Shown here in pieces: positions 15,475-22,825 of a stretch of 26,038 bases of DNA (positions are counted from its first letter, which is position 1; each line of letters starts with the position of its first letter). The translations under genes and the position numbers were made by a program. The stretch comes from an uncultured Clostridia bacterium (GTDB lineage: Bacteria; Bacillota; Clostridia; Christensenellales; Borkfalkiaceae): the NCBI GenBank assembly GCA_947090365.1, contig CAMUNT010000012.1, positions 1 through 26,038 on the forward strand, in the 5' to 3' direction. Below the pieces are notes generated by a model. The model made no database searches. It was not told the DNA's origin and was given only the letters and a program-made list of their open reading frames with translations.

Positions 15475-15813
15475 TTAACAGCCTAAAAATTCAACTCCCT
15501 TTAACATAACGTCATTGACGGTATCATTTACAAGGCTGTAAAAAATTATTTTTCCCTGCCTTTCGCTTTTCACTATACCGAGGTTTTTCAAAAGCCTTAG
15601 CTGATGCGAAATCGTCGTCTGGTTTATTTCCAGTACACGCGATAAATCGGTTACGCACATTTCGGATATTGCCAACGCCGACAGCATCTTTACCCGGGTC
15701 GGATCAGCAAAAATCGAAAAAAAACAAACTATACTATCAAGCACGTCACCATCGGGAACGTACTCTTTTACTAAATCTTTTGTGCGTCTGTCAAGCAACA
15801 TAGTGTCCGCCAT
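15475..15813 (-). CDS. ArsR/SmtB-family metal-responsive repressor
   Basis: A 112-residue winged-helix regulator. The recognition helix region is VTDLSRVLEINQTTISHQLRLLKNLGIV (about 54-81), followed by the wing ERQGKIIFYSL. The alpha-3 metal motif, ELCVCDL in classical ArsR/CadC, reads EMCVTDL, keeping one Cys (C53) and losing the other. C30 and C112 are the remaining Cys. It lies right after copA, so a copper or related soft-metal response is a fair guess, but the site is not one of the textbook ones. The ATG at 15813 has AGAGGT upstream, and a strong promoter with an internal palindrome precedes it. Confidence 0.9.
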   Translation of the reverse strand: MADTMLLDRRTKDLVKEYVPDGDVLDSIVCFFSIFADPTRVKMLSALAISEMCVTDLSRVLEINQTTISHQLRLLKNLGIVKSERQGKIIFYSLVNDTVNDVMLKGVEFLGC

Positions 15814-15844
15814 ACTTACCTCTATAAATTTTTATTATATTAAA

Positions 15845-15874
15845 ATTATAGAGCATTATATGCTGATATGTCAA
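15845..15874 (-). promoter_or_regulatory. arsR promoter with putative operator in the spacer
   Basis: TTGACA (15869-15874) and TATAAT (15845-15850) are 18 bases apart. Inside the spacer lies AGCAT-ATA-ATGCT (15852-15864), a perfect 5-base inverted repeat with a 3-base centre. ArsR proteins usually repress their own promoter from such a site. A further TGAC/GTCA repeat is just upstream. Which of these is the real operator is not decided by sequence. Confidence 0.65.
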
Positions 15875-15916
15875 AGCGTTGCGATGACGGATATTGTCAC
15901 ATATACTGTAACTTTG

Positions 15917-18364
15917 TTATTTGCTGACGATTGAAACGACAGTATATCCTACGTCGGTAACGGCTTTGGAAATTTCTTCGTCAGAAACCTCCTGACGGCT
16001 TCTGATTATGGCAATCTTTTTCTTAAACTTAACCGAAGCCGAAACTACGCCCTCGACCGCACCCAAAGCCTTTTCAACGCGGTTTGCACAGTGCTCACAG
16101 CACATTCCGTCGATATTAACTATTTTTTTCATATATTTATCTTCCTTTAAAAAATTTTTATTTTTATATAAAAGCAACCTCAAAGCGTTTCCCACGACGA
16201 ACAGCGAGCTTAAACTCATACACAGCGCTGCAATCATCGGGGTAAACGTGAAGCCAAGCCCGGAGAACACTCCCGCGGCCACAGGAATCATTACAACGTT
16301 ATAGAAAAAAGCCCAGAAAAGATTTTCTTTAATATTTCTGACTGTTGCTCTGCTTAAACCGAAAACCGTATCGAGCGTTCGCAGATCTTCGCTCACAAGC
16401 ACTACTCCGGCACTGTCAATGGCAACGTCAGTGCCGCTTCCCATTGCAATCCCCACGTCGGCCTGTTTCAGTGCAGGCGAATCGTTGATACCGTCGCCCA
16501 CCATTGCAACGCACCCGCCTACCGACTGAATGTTCGTAACGGCGTTCAATTTATCCTCGGGCATAACCTCTGCCAGAAATTCGTCGATCCCCAGACTTTC
16601 GGCAACGGCAGATGCAGTCTTTTGCTCGTCACCGGTCAACATAGCTATGCGCATATTGCGCTGTTTTAACAGCTCTACCGCTTGCCTGCTTCCCTCTTTT
16701 ACAGTGTCTGCTACGGCAATCAGCGCGCAAACCCTTTCGCTATTTGCCATATACAGTACGGTTTTACCCTGTTCCGAAAGCTTGACGGCGCAATCTGAAA
16801 TTTCAGGCTTAATTTTTAAATCGCCAACAAGTTTTGCATTACCCAGAAACCACTTTCTTCCGTTATATACGGCGCAGGCTCCTTTTCCGACGGTATATTC
16901 GAAATTTTCCACTTCTACGCCTTCTCCTGCGTAGTCCGTTATGCACTTTGCAAGAGGGTGATTTGAATTTTTTTCTATTCCGCAGGCTATTTTCAATATT
17001 TCTTCGCGGTCGCAGCCGAAGGTTATAACGTCGCAGACCTTTGGTTTTCCCTCGGTAAGAGTTGCGGTTTTATCGAGTAAAACGGTGTTAATTTCACAAA
17101 CCTTTTGCAGGCTTTCGGCATCCTTATAAAGAATTCCGAGCGATGCCCCTTTTCCTGCGGACGTCATTATTGCAACCGGAGTTGCAAGTCCAAGCGCACA
17201 CGGACACGAAACGACCAGGACATTTATTGCATAAGTCGCACTGTGCGACGCGTTAAATCCGCCGTCGATAATCATCCAGATTACAAAAGTCAACAGCGCT
17301 ATTACCGTAACCGCGGGGACGAAAATACCCGCTACCTTATCGGCAAATTTCTGTATAGGCGCTTTACTTGCACCCGCTTCCCGCACCATTTTAATTATTT
17401 TATTTAAAGTGGTTTCTTCGCCGACGCGCTCAGCGCGTATTTTAATAAGTCCGCTTTTTACAATTCCTGCGGAAGTTACTTCGTCCCCCACAGAAACCTC
17501 TACTGGCAGACTTTCACCCGTTATGGCGCATTTGTCAACGAATGAATTGCCCTCGGTTACCCTTCCGTCGACGGGAACGTATTCCCCCTGCTTTACTACA
17601 AGAATATCGCCCGCCTTTACTTCTTTAATAGATACAGTGCACTGTTGTCCGTCTTTTTCCACAGTAACGGTATCGGGCGCAAGCTTTAAAAGCTTTTCTA
17701 TTTCACCGCCCGTCTTTGCTTTGGACTTTTCTTCAAGCCATTTTCCGACCGTAACGAGGGTGAGTATCGACGCGGCTGATTCGAAGTGCAAATCCATTGC
17801 AAGCCCGTCTTTGCCCGTAAACATCAAAACGGTGAGCACTGCAGAATAAATGAACGAAACTCCTGACCCCATTGCGACAAGCGTATCCATATTGGGAACT
17901 TTTTTAAATACCGCAACCGCTCCGTTTTTAAAAAACGGGTAGTTTACGCCGATTATTATTGCCGATAAAATCAGCTGATACAGCGCAAACCACTTTCCGT
18001 TGCCTTTGTGCGGGTCTATAAAAAACGGTATCGGTGCGTTTATCATATGCCCCATCGATACGTATAACAGCGGTATAAGAATACAGACTGAAACTATAAA
18101 TCTTATAAAAAGTTTTTTATCCTGTACGTCAGTTTTTTCTTTCGGCTGTTCGCCTTCATTGAATATACCGTAACCGAGTGATTTAACAGAAGCAAAAATT
18201 TTATCTTCGTTTAACTGCGTTTCGTCAAATTCAACCTTCATACTCTTAGCCATAAGGCTGACTTCGCAAACCGTAACGCCGTCAAGCTTTGAAACCGTCC
18301 TCTCTATTCCGGAAGAACACGCCGAACAGGTCATTCCCGTAATCGAATATCTTTTTTCCATCAT
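15917..18364 (-). CDS. copA: copper-exporting P1B-type ATPase CopA with a C-terminal CopZ-like domain
   Basis: CopA pumps Cu(I) out across the cytoplasmic membrane. The 815-residue protein has an N-terminal heavy-metal domain (GMTCSAC, Cys13 and Cys16), eight predicted membrane helices, the transport motif CPC at 387-389, HP in NSNHPLAK and GDGINDSPAL. Two points are odd. The phosphorylation motif reads DKTAT (D431-T435) instead of the near-invariant DKTGT. After the last membrane helices a second heavy-metal domain (residues 745-815, GMCCEHC) is fused, of the size of the free chaperone CopZ. Two adjacent ATGs (18364, 18361) start the gene. No ribosome binding site is present, and the -10 box is so close that the message seems leaderless at the second ATG. 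An ArsR-type gene follows. Confidence 0.95.
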   Translation of the reverse strand: MMEKRYSITGMTCSACSSGIERTVSKLDGVTVCEVSLMAKSMKVEFDETQLNEDKIFASVKSLGYGIFNEGEQPKEKTDVQDKKLFIRFIVSVCILIPLLYVSMGHMINAPIPFFIDPHKGNGKWFALYQLILSAIIIGVNYPFFKNGAVAVFKKVPNMDTLVAMGSGVSFIYSAVLTVLMFTGKDGLAMDLHFESAASILTLVTVGKWLEEKSKAKTGGEIEKLLKLAPDTVTVEKDGQQCTVSIKEVKAGDILVVKQGEYVPVDGRVTEGNSFVDKCAITGESLPVEVSVGDEVTSAGIVKSGLIKIRAERVGEETTLNKIIKMVREAGASKAPIQKFADKVAGIFVPAVTVIALLTFVIWMIIDGGFNASHSATYAINVLVVSCPCALGLATPVAIMTSAGKGASLGILYKDAESLQKVCEINTVLLDKTATLTEGKPKVCDVITFGCDREEILKIACGIEKNSNHPLAKCITDYAGEGVEVENFEYTVGKGACAVYNGRKWFLGNAKLVGDLKIKPEISDCAVKLSEQGKTVLYMANSERVCALIAVADTVKEGSRQAVELLKQRNMRIAMLTGDEQKTASAVAESLGIDEFLAEVMPEDKLNAVTNIQSVGGCVAMVGDGINDSPALKQADVGIAMGSGTDVAIDSAGVVLVSEDLRTLDTVFGLSRATVRNIKENLFWAFFYNVVMIPVAAGVFSGLGFTFTPMIAALCMSLSSLFVVGNALRLLLYKNKNFLKEDKYMKKIVNIDGMCCEHCANRVEKALGAVEGVVSASVKFKKKIAIIRSRQEVSDEEISKAVTDVGYTVVSIVSK
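16130..16148 (-). promoter_or_regulatory. possible internal ribosome binding site and start for a free CopZ-like chaperone
   Basis: Within copA, AAAGGAAG (16141-16148) stands 8 bases before an in-frame ATG (16130-16132). Translation from there gives a 71-residue protein, MKKIVNIDGMCCEHC and onward, ending at the copA stop. That is almost the length of CopZ (69 in Bacillus). The layout looks like copA and copZ genes merged in frame while the copZ ribosome binding site was kept as coding sequence in the linker. Use of this start is inference. Confidence 0.4.
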
Positions 18365-18368
18365 AAAA

Positions 18369-18407
18369 AGTATAACACTTAATTCCTACCTTGTCAATAG
18401 GAATTAA
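18369..18407 (-). promoter_or_regulatory. copA promoter overlapped by a perfect 10-base inverted repeat
   Basis: TTGACA (18392-18397) and TATACT (18369-18374) are 17 bases apart. TTAATTCCTA and TAGGAATTAA (18379-18388 and 18398-18407) form a perfect inverted repeat with a 9-base gap that contains the -35. This is the best operator candidate in the copper block. The expected transcript start falls on the second ATG of copA (18361). The repeat does not resemble the arsR spacer palindrome, so a different regulator may bind. Confidence 0.75.
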
Positions 18408-18420
18408 AGAGTTAGTTCTA

Positions 18421-18449
18421 AAAAAATAAAAAACTCCGAAAAATCGGAG
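18421..18449 (-). terminator. intrinsic terminator after the asparaginase gene
   Basis: Minus-strand CTCCGA, TTTT, TCGGAG (18434-18449) followed by TTTTTTATTTTTTT. It lies 3 bases past the stop codon of the asparaginase gene and separates it from copA. Confidence 0.9.
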
Positions 18450-18452
18450 CTT

Positions 18453-19469
18453 TTAATGAAGTTTTTCAAAAAAGTAATTTTTTTCAAGTTCGCTTTTAAT
18501 GCTTTTACCCGAACCGAGAGCCAAAAGCGCTTTTACCGTAGCCATTTCAAAACTTATATCGTACGCTACGGTACACATATCTTTAAGCCCTGATGCGCTT
18601 CCGTAAATCCGTGCTTTACTGTCAACGGTCGCAATCACTACCTCTATATCCAATTTTTTGCAGTATGCAAGAAAGTTTTTAAAATTCGCCTCGTCCCCTT
18701 CCGTACAGACCGTTCCGCTGTGATAAAGCTGAACCATTACGGCTTTGGGCTTTACCTCGTTAAACCTGTAATAGTCGAAATTGAGAAGCGAGTGAGCCTG
18801 TATAGTTACCATATCGGTACACAGCTTCTGCGCATCGCAATGAACACGCGGACGGCGCAAATCGGAAGGCGTCGGATTATACTCGTTTTCGTTATAGACG
18901 AACCGCCACCCCCTGATTTCGCCGTAATGCACATTTAAAATGCTTTCATACTCGCCCCGCCACTGCGTTGCGGAAATAAGACGGCTTCCCAGATGGATTT
19001 TACAGTTTTCGGAATGGTTTTCAAAACTTACAAAAACACCGCCGTAGTCAACGCTTTGAATAAACGTAACGGCACCCGCAAAGTTTTCCACACCCCTGCT
19101 TCGCTCGTCGTCAATCGGATAAAGAGCGGAAACCAATACTATCGGTATTTGAATATCGCAGAAAATCTGCGAAAAATAATTTGCCGTAAAACACAGCGTA
19201 TCGGTCCCGTGCGTTAAAATAATTCCGTCGTATTTACTTTTATCAACGTCGCGGATGCAGTCAGCCATAGTTTCAAGGTCGTGAGGCTGCATATTTTCGC
19301 TTAAAATATTCAGCGGGCGTAGCACGTCGAATTCAATAGCTCCGCCGAAACGCTCGCGGTACTTATTTATAAGTAAACTGCTTGTTTCGAGGCTGAGGTC
19401 TACGACTCCGCCGTTCGCAAGCGAACCTATCGTACCGCCCGTAAAAATAACACAAATTCTGTTTTTCAT
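18453..19469 (-). CDS. L-asparaginase (type I, cytoplasmic)
   Basis: Hydrolyses asparagine to aspartate and ammonia. The 338-residue protein has both threonine signatures: FTGGTIGS (T13) and LTHGTDTL (T89, D90), matching Thr12, Thr89 and Asp90 of the E. coli enzymes. No signal peptide is present, so it is the cytoplasmic kind. It starts 10 bases after the asnS stop with only a weak GGG site, so it probably depends on translation of asnS. The pairing is notable: one gene charges tRNA with asparagine while the next destroys asparagine. A glutaminase or Asn/Gln-dual activity cannot be excluded. Confidence 0.9.
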   Translation of the reverse strand: MKNRICVIFTGGTIGSLANGGVVDLSLETSSLLINKYRERFGGAIEFDVLRPLNILSENMQPHDLETMADCIRDVDKSKYDGIILTHGTDTLCFTANYFSQIFCDIQIPIVLVSALYPIDDERSRGVENFAGAVTFIQSVDYGGVFVSFENHSENCKIHLGSRLISATQWRGEYESILNVHYGEIRGWRFVYNENEYNPTPSDLRRPRVHCDAQKLCTDMVTIQAHSLLNFDYYRFNEVKPKAVMVQLYHSGTVCTEGDEANFKNFLAYCKKLDIEVVIATVDSKARIYGSASGLKDMCTVAYDISFEMATVKALLALGSGKSIKSELEKNYFFEKLH

Positions 19470-19479
19470 AGGCCCAAAA

Positions 19480-20856
19480 TTATAAACTGCCTACCGTACG
19501 GGGATATAACAGCGTATCCCTGATATTCTGAACGCCGGTAATGTACATAAGCATACGTTCGAAACCAAGTCCGAAACCGCTGTGAGGAACGGAGCCGTAT
19601 TTGCGGGTATCGAGATACTCGGTGTAGCTTTCAAGCGGCATATTGCGCTTGCGCATTGCCGTTTTCAGTTTTTCAAGATCAGCTTCGCGTTCACTGCACC
19701 CTATTATTTCGCCTATCCCCGGAACGAGAAGATCGGTTGCGGCAACCGTCTGCTTGTCTGGGTTCTGCTTCATATAAAACGCCTTAATGTCAGCCGGATA
19801 ATCGGTTACGAATACAGGCTTTTTGAAGTATTCTTCCGTCAAATATCTCTCGTGCTCGGTCTGCAAATCGCAACCCCATTCAACGGGATATTTGAAATCC
19901 TTACCAGACTTTTTCAGAACGTCGACTGCTTCCGTATAAGTAATTTTACCGAAATCGCTTGCAATTACGCTTTGAAGCTTATTCATAAGCCCCTTTTCGA
20001 TTCTTTCCTCGAAAAATCTGAGCTCCTCCGCACAGTTTTCAATTACGTCTTTTATAATAAATTTAATGAAATCTTCGGCAATTTCAATTATGTCGTGTAA
20101 ATCACAGAAGCACACCTCTGGTTCAATCTGCCAGAACTCTGCAACGTGGCGGGTAGTATTGCTGTGTTCAGCACGGAAAGTAGGTCCGAACGTATAAATT
20201 TTACCCAAGCCCATTGCGGCGACCTCGCCTTCGAGCTGTCCCGAAACAGTAAGCCCCGCCTTTGCACCGAAAAAGTCATCGGCACAATATTCCTGCTCGG
20301 TTTTATACTTGGCATCCCAGCTGTGTGTGGTGACGCGGAACATTTCACCCGCCCCCTCACAGTCACTGCCCGTAATAATAGGCGTATGAACGTATTTATA
20401 ACCGTTGCCGTTGAAATACTTGTGTATAGCGAAAGCAAGCGCATTCCTTACGGCAAATACAGCTTCGAAATACCTCGTACGCGGTCTTAAATGCGGAATA
20501 GTCCTTAAAAACTCCAAAGTATGGTGCTTTTTCTGCAAGGGATAATCGTTGGGGCAACCGCCGAGAACTTCTATCGACTGAACTGACATTTCATAACCGT
20601 TCCTTTCCGACGGAATAAATTTTCCGACAGCTTTGAGCGCCGAGCCAACCACGAGCGCAGGCTTTACCTCATCATCTGAGACGGTATTCTTTTCAATTAC
20701 CAATTGCAGATTTTTAAGCGAAGTTCCGTCGTTAAGCTCGATAAAAGCAATGCTTTTCGAGTCACGCCAGGTTCTCACCCAGCCGCAAACGGTAACTTGC
20801 TTACCCGCAAAATCTTCTCCGTTTTTAAATAACATTTTAATATCGGTATGCTTCAT
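19480..20856 (-). CDS. asnS: asparaginyl-tRNA synthetase
   Basis: A 458-residue class IIb synthetase that attaches asparagine to tRNA-Asn. The N-terminal OB-fold anticodon-binding domain (VTVCGWVRTWRDSK) is followed by the catalytic domain with motif 2 (FRAEHSNTTRHVAEFWQIEPE region, about 220-240) and motif 3 (GFGLGFERMLMYITG). Extra residues in the middle (EYCADDFFGAKAGLTVSGQL) are typical of AsnRS rather than AspRS. The ATG at 20856 has GGGAG 9 bases upstream. No T-box leader is present: only 67 bases separate it from rpmF, mostly an intrinsic-terminator-like hairpin, so expression may rely on partial read-through. Confidence 0.95.
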   Translation of the reverse strand: MKHTDIKMLFKNGEDFAGKQVTVCGWVRTWRDSKSIAFIELNDGTSLKNLQLVIEKNTVSDDEVKPALVVGSALKAVGKFIPSERNGYEMSVQSIEVLGGCPNDYPLQKKHHTLEFLRTIPHLRPRTRYFEAVFAVRNALAFAIHKYFNGNGYKYVHTPIITGSDCEGAGEMFRVTTHSWDAKYKTEQEYCADDFFGAKAGLTVSGQLEGEVAAMGLGKIYTFGPTFRAEHSNTTRHVAEFWQIEPEVCFCDLHDIIEIAEDFIKFIIKDVIENCAEELRFFEERIEKGLMNKLQSVIASDFGKITYTEAVDVLKKSGKDFKYPVEWGCDLQTEHERYLTEEYFKKPVFVTDYPADIKAFYMKQNPDKQTVAATDLLVPGIGEIIGCSEREADLEKLKTAMRKRNMPLESYTEYLDTRKYGSVPHSGFGLGFERMLMYITGVQNIRDTLLYPRTVGSL

Positions 20857-20876
20857 TTTAATGCTCCCAAATTTTT

Positions 20877-20910
20877 AAAAAAAAGTAATGGACTGCCGCA
20901 GGCAGCCCAT
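20877..20910 (-). terminator. terminator-like hairpin between rpmF and asnS
   Basis: Minus-strand ATGGGCTGCC and GGCAGTCCAT pair over 10 positions (one G-U) around TGC (20888-20910), followed by TAC and eight T (20877-20884). It ends 20 bases before the asnS start, leaving no room for a promoter after it. It may act as a partial terminator that lowers asnS/asparaginase expression relative to rpmF. Confidence 0.8.
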
Positions 20911-20923
20911 TTTACATAAGTGC

Positions 20924-21112
20924 TTAGTCTTTCTTTTCGTCCTTAGAAACAACCTCAACCTTATCGTAAAAACCGCAATTTGCACAAACTCTGTGCGCCT
21001 GCATTTTTGAATGACAATGAGGACACTCCACCAAAGTGGGTGCATTTGCCTTGTAATTTGCAAATCTGCTGTTTGTTCTTGCTTTGGACTGTTTTCCCTT
21101 AGGTACTGCCAT
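20924..21112 (-). CDS. rpmF: 50S ribosomal protein L32
   Basis: The 62-residue protein begins MAVPKGKQSKARTNSR, the standard L32 opening, and has the zinc-ribbon Cys pairs C30/C33 (CPHC) and C43/C46 (CANC), so it is the zinc-binding (C+) form. The ATG at 21112 has AAGGAG upstream. It follows the DUF177 gene by 15 bases, the usual Firmicutes arrangement. In many relatives plsX and fatty-acid genes come next. Here asnS does. Confidence 0.97.
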   Translation of the reverse strand: MAVPKGKQSKARTNSRFANYKANAPTLVECPHCHSKMQAHRVCANCGFYDKVEVVSKDEKKD

Positions 21113-21127
21113 AATTTCACTCCTTAA

Positions 21128-21535
21128 TTAGTTATTGTTTATATCAATACCCGTACAGTCCTTTCTGCATAACAATACGTTAGGCTGACTGAAAAGTATT
21201 GCATCGTCTACGGCAGGCTTTAAATCGATATTTATTCCGTCGTAGCGATAATTATCGGGGTCATCTTCCGTAACGAACAGTATATCAAAAGCTTCTTCCA
21301 CGTCAGTTTTTGCATCTTTCAAACAGTATGAACACTGCCCTTCGATACCGAACTTCAAAGTGAAATTAACACCCACGCTGTCGTCATCATAGATTTCGTA
21401 ACTGCCCTTAACCTTTACGCTTCCCGCCACTTTACACAGCGGAATAGTGCATATATCTTCGGGGGGCCGATAATCGTATTCAAAGACGCCCGCATATTTT
21501 TTTTGTGCGTTTAGCTTTTTAACTTCTATTTTCAT
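21128..21535 (-). CDS. DUF177/YceD family protein, short C-terminus
   Basis: A 135-residue protein of the family that nearly always precedes rpmF and is linked to 23S rRNA or ribosome assembly. CSYCLKDA (C68, C71) and LLCRKDCTGI (C123, C127) are the family Cys pairs. Most clostridial members continue after the last pair with a second ribbon of the form CPxCGxNL. This one ends DINNN and stops 13 bases before the rpmF ribosome binding site, so the tail is missing rather than frameshifted. The ATG at 21535 has no clear ribosome binding site. Confidence 0.85.
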   Translation of the reverse strand: MKIEVKKLNAQKKYAGVFEYDYRPPEDICTIPLCKVAGSVKVKGSYEIYDDDSVGVNFTLKFGIEGQCSYCLKDAKTDVEEAFDILFVTEDDPDNYRYDGINIDLKPAVDDAILFSQPNVLLCRKDCTGIDINNN

Positions 21536-21538
21536 ATC

Positions 21539-21588
21539 AAAAGTTGACTTTAAAATTATATTATAGGTAAATTACTTTGTCAACTTTT
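21539..21588 (-). promoter_or_regulatory. yceD-rpmF promoter flanked by a 10-base inverted repeat
   Basis: TTGACA (21578-21583) and TATAAT (21555-21560) are 17 bases apart, a near-consensus promoter fitting a ribosomal protein operon. The arms AAAAGTTGAC and GTCAACTTTT (21579-21588 and 21539-21548) are perfectly complementary over 10 bases. One overlaps the -35, and the other lies in the roughly 18-base leader just before the start codon. It could be a split operator. Because the downstream arm replaces a ribosome binding site, the leader is unusual. Confidence 0.75.
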
Positions 21589-21610
21589 TTTAACGATGAC
21601 AAGTAAATTT

Positions 21611-22807
21611 TTATAAAAGTTCCGCTGTTTCCCTCGCAATTACCAACTCTTCGTTTGTAGGTATTACAAGCACAGGCACCTTAGAATCTTTCGTTGACAG
21701 AACGCGTATCGAGCCGTCGTTTTTAGCTTCATTTGCCTTATCGTCGAACTTTACGCCCAAAAATTCAAGTCCGTGACATACGTCTGCGCGAACCGAAGGA
21801 GTATTCTCGCCTATTCCCGCAGTAAATACTATACAGTCCAGTCCGCCCATAGCGGCCGCATACGAGCCTATAAATTTCTTCGTCTGATAAGCAAACATAT
21901 CAAGCGCAAGCGCACACCTTTCGTTGCCGTTATCAGCGCCGGCACATAAATCTCTGAAATCGCTTGAAACGCCCGAAACGCCCGCCACACCGCACTTTTT
22001 ATTGAGATAAGTTACCATTTCCGCGTGGTTCAGGCCCTTCTTCCTTGCAAGAAATTCTACAGCCGAGGCGTCGATATCGCCGGAACGCGTTCCCATCAGA
22101 ACGCCCGCAAGGGGGGTAAAGCCCATCGAGGTATCGATACACTTTCCGCCGTCCACTGCCGAGATAGACGAACCGTTGCCGAGATGACAGGTAACGATTT
22201 TAAGATTTTCGGGCTTTTTGCCCAAAAATTTTGCGGCCTCCTGCGAAACGTATTTATGACTTGTGCCGTGAGCGCCGTATTTCCTTACAGAATACTTTTT
22301 ATAATCTTCGTAATCTATGCCGTAAAGATAAGCTTTTGGAGGCATAGTCGCATGGAAAGACGAGTCGAAAACGAGAACCATAGGCGTTCCCTGCATAACC
22401 TCCATACATGCGCGTACGCCCGTTGCGGCGGCGGGATTGTGCAGAGGAGCAAGCTCGAACGTCTTTTCTTCAAGCGTTTTTAAAACTTCGGGATTTACCA
22501 ACGTCGCTTTTTTGAAATATTCACCGCTTGCAACTACTCTGTGCCCTACCGCACCTATTTCTTTCATCGATTTGATTACACCGATTTCTTTATCGAGAAG
22601 CGCGTCAAGAACGAGCTTAATGGCGATTTTATGGTTCGGCATATCCTGTTCGTAAACCTTTTCTTTGCCGTTACCCTTTGCCTTTAAAAGCGAACCGTCG
22701 ATTCCAATTCTCTCGCAGCCACCCTTAGCAAGAACCTTTTCGGTTTCCATATCGATAAGCTGATATTTAAGTGACGAGCTTCCCGCATTTATGACTAATA
22801 TCTTCAT
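21611..22807 (-). CDS. ackA: acetate kinase
   Basis: Converts acetyl phosphate and ADP to acetate and ATP, the energy-yielding step of acetate fermentation. The 398-residue protein has the ASKHA signatures INAGSSSLKYQL at the start, GHRVVASG, FDSSFHATMP, HLGNGSSISAVDGG and GTRSGDID. The ATG at 22807 has AGAGGT upstream and lies 18 bases after pta. No terminator is evident after it. The next promoter, for the DUF177 gene, begins about 25 bases on. Confidence 0.97.
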   Translation of the reverse strand: MKILVINAGSSSLKYQLIDMETEKVLAKGGCERIGIDGSLLKAKGNGKEKVYEQDMPNHKIAIKLVLDALLDKEIGVIKSMKEIGAVGHRVVASGEYFKKATLVNPEVLKTLEEKTFELAPLHNPAAATGVRACMEVMQGTPMVLVFDSSFHATMPPKAYLYGIDYEDYKKYSVRKYGAHGTSHKYVSQEAAKFLGKKPENLKIVTCHLGNGSSISAVDGGKCIDTSMGFTPLAGVLMGTRSGDIDASAVEFLARKKGLNHAEMVTYLNKKCGVAGVSGVSSDFRDLCAGADNGNERCALALDMFAYQTKKFIGSYAAAMGGLDCIVFTAGIGENTPSVRADVCHGLEFLGVKFDDKANEAKNDGSIRVLSTKDSKVPVLVIPTNEELVIARETAELL

Positions 22808-22825
22808 ATATTTTTACCTCTTTAA

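Noticed and set aside
15896..15916. GTTAC/GTGAC hairpin after copA as a terminator or cop box
   Set aside because: The arms are imperfect, no T-tract follows, and it does not match the CopY core. copA and arsR may be partly co-transcribed.
20857..20923. T-box riboswitch before asnS
   Set aside because: The gap is only 67 bases and has a single hairpin. No T-box sequence or specifier stem is possible.
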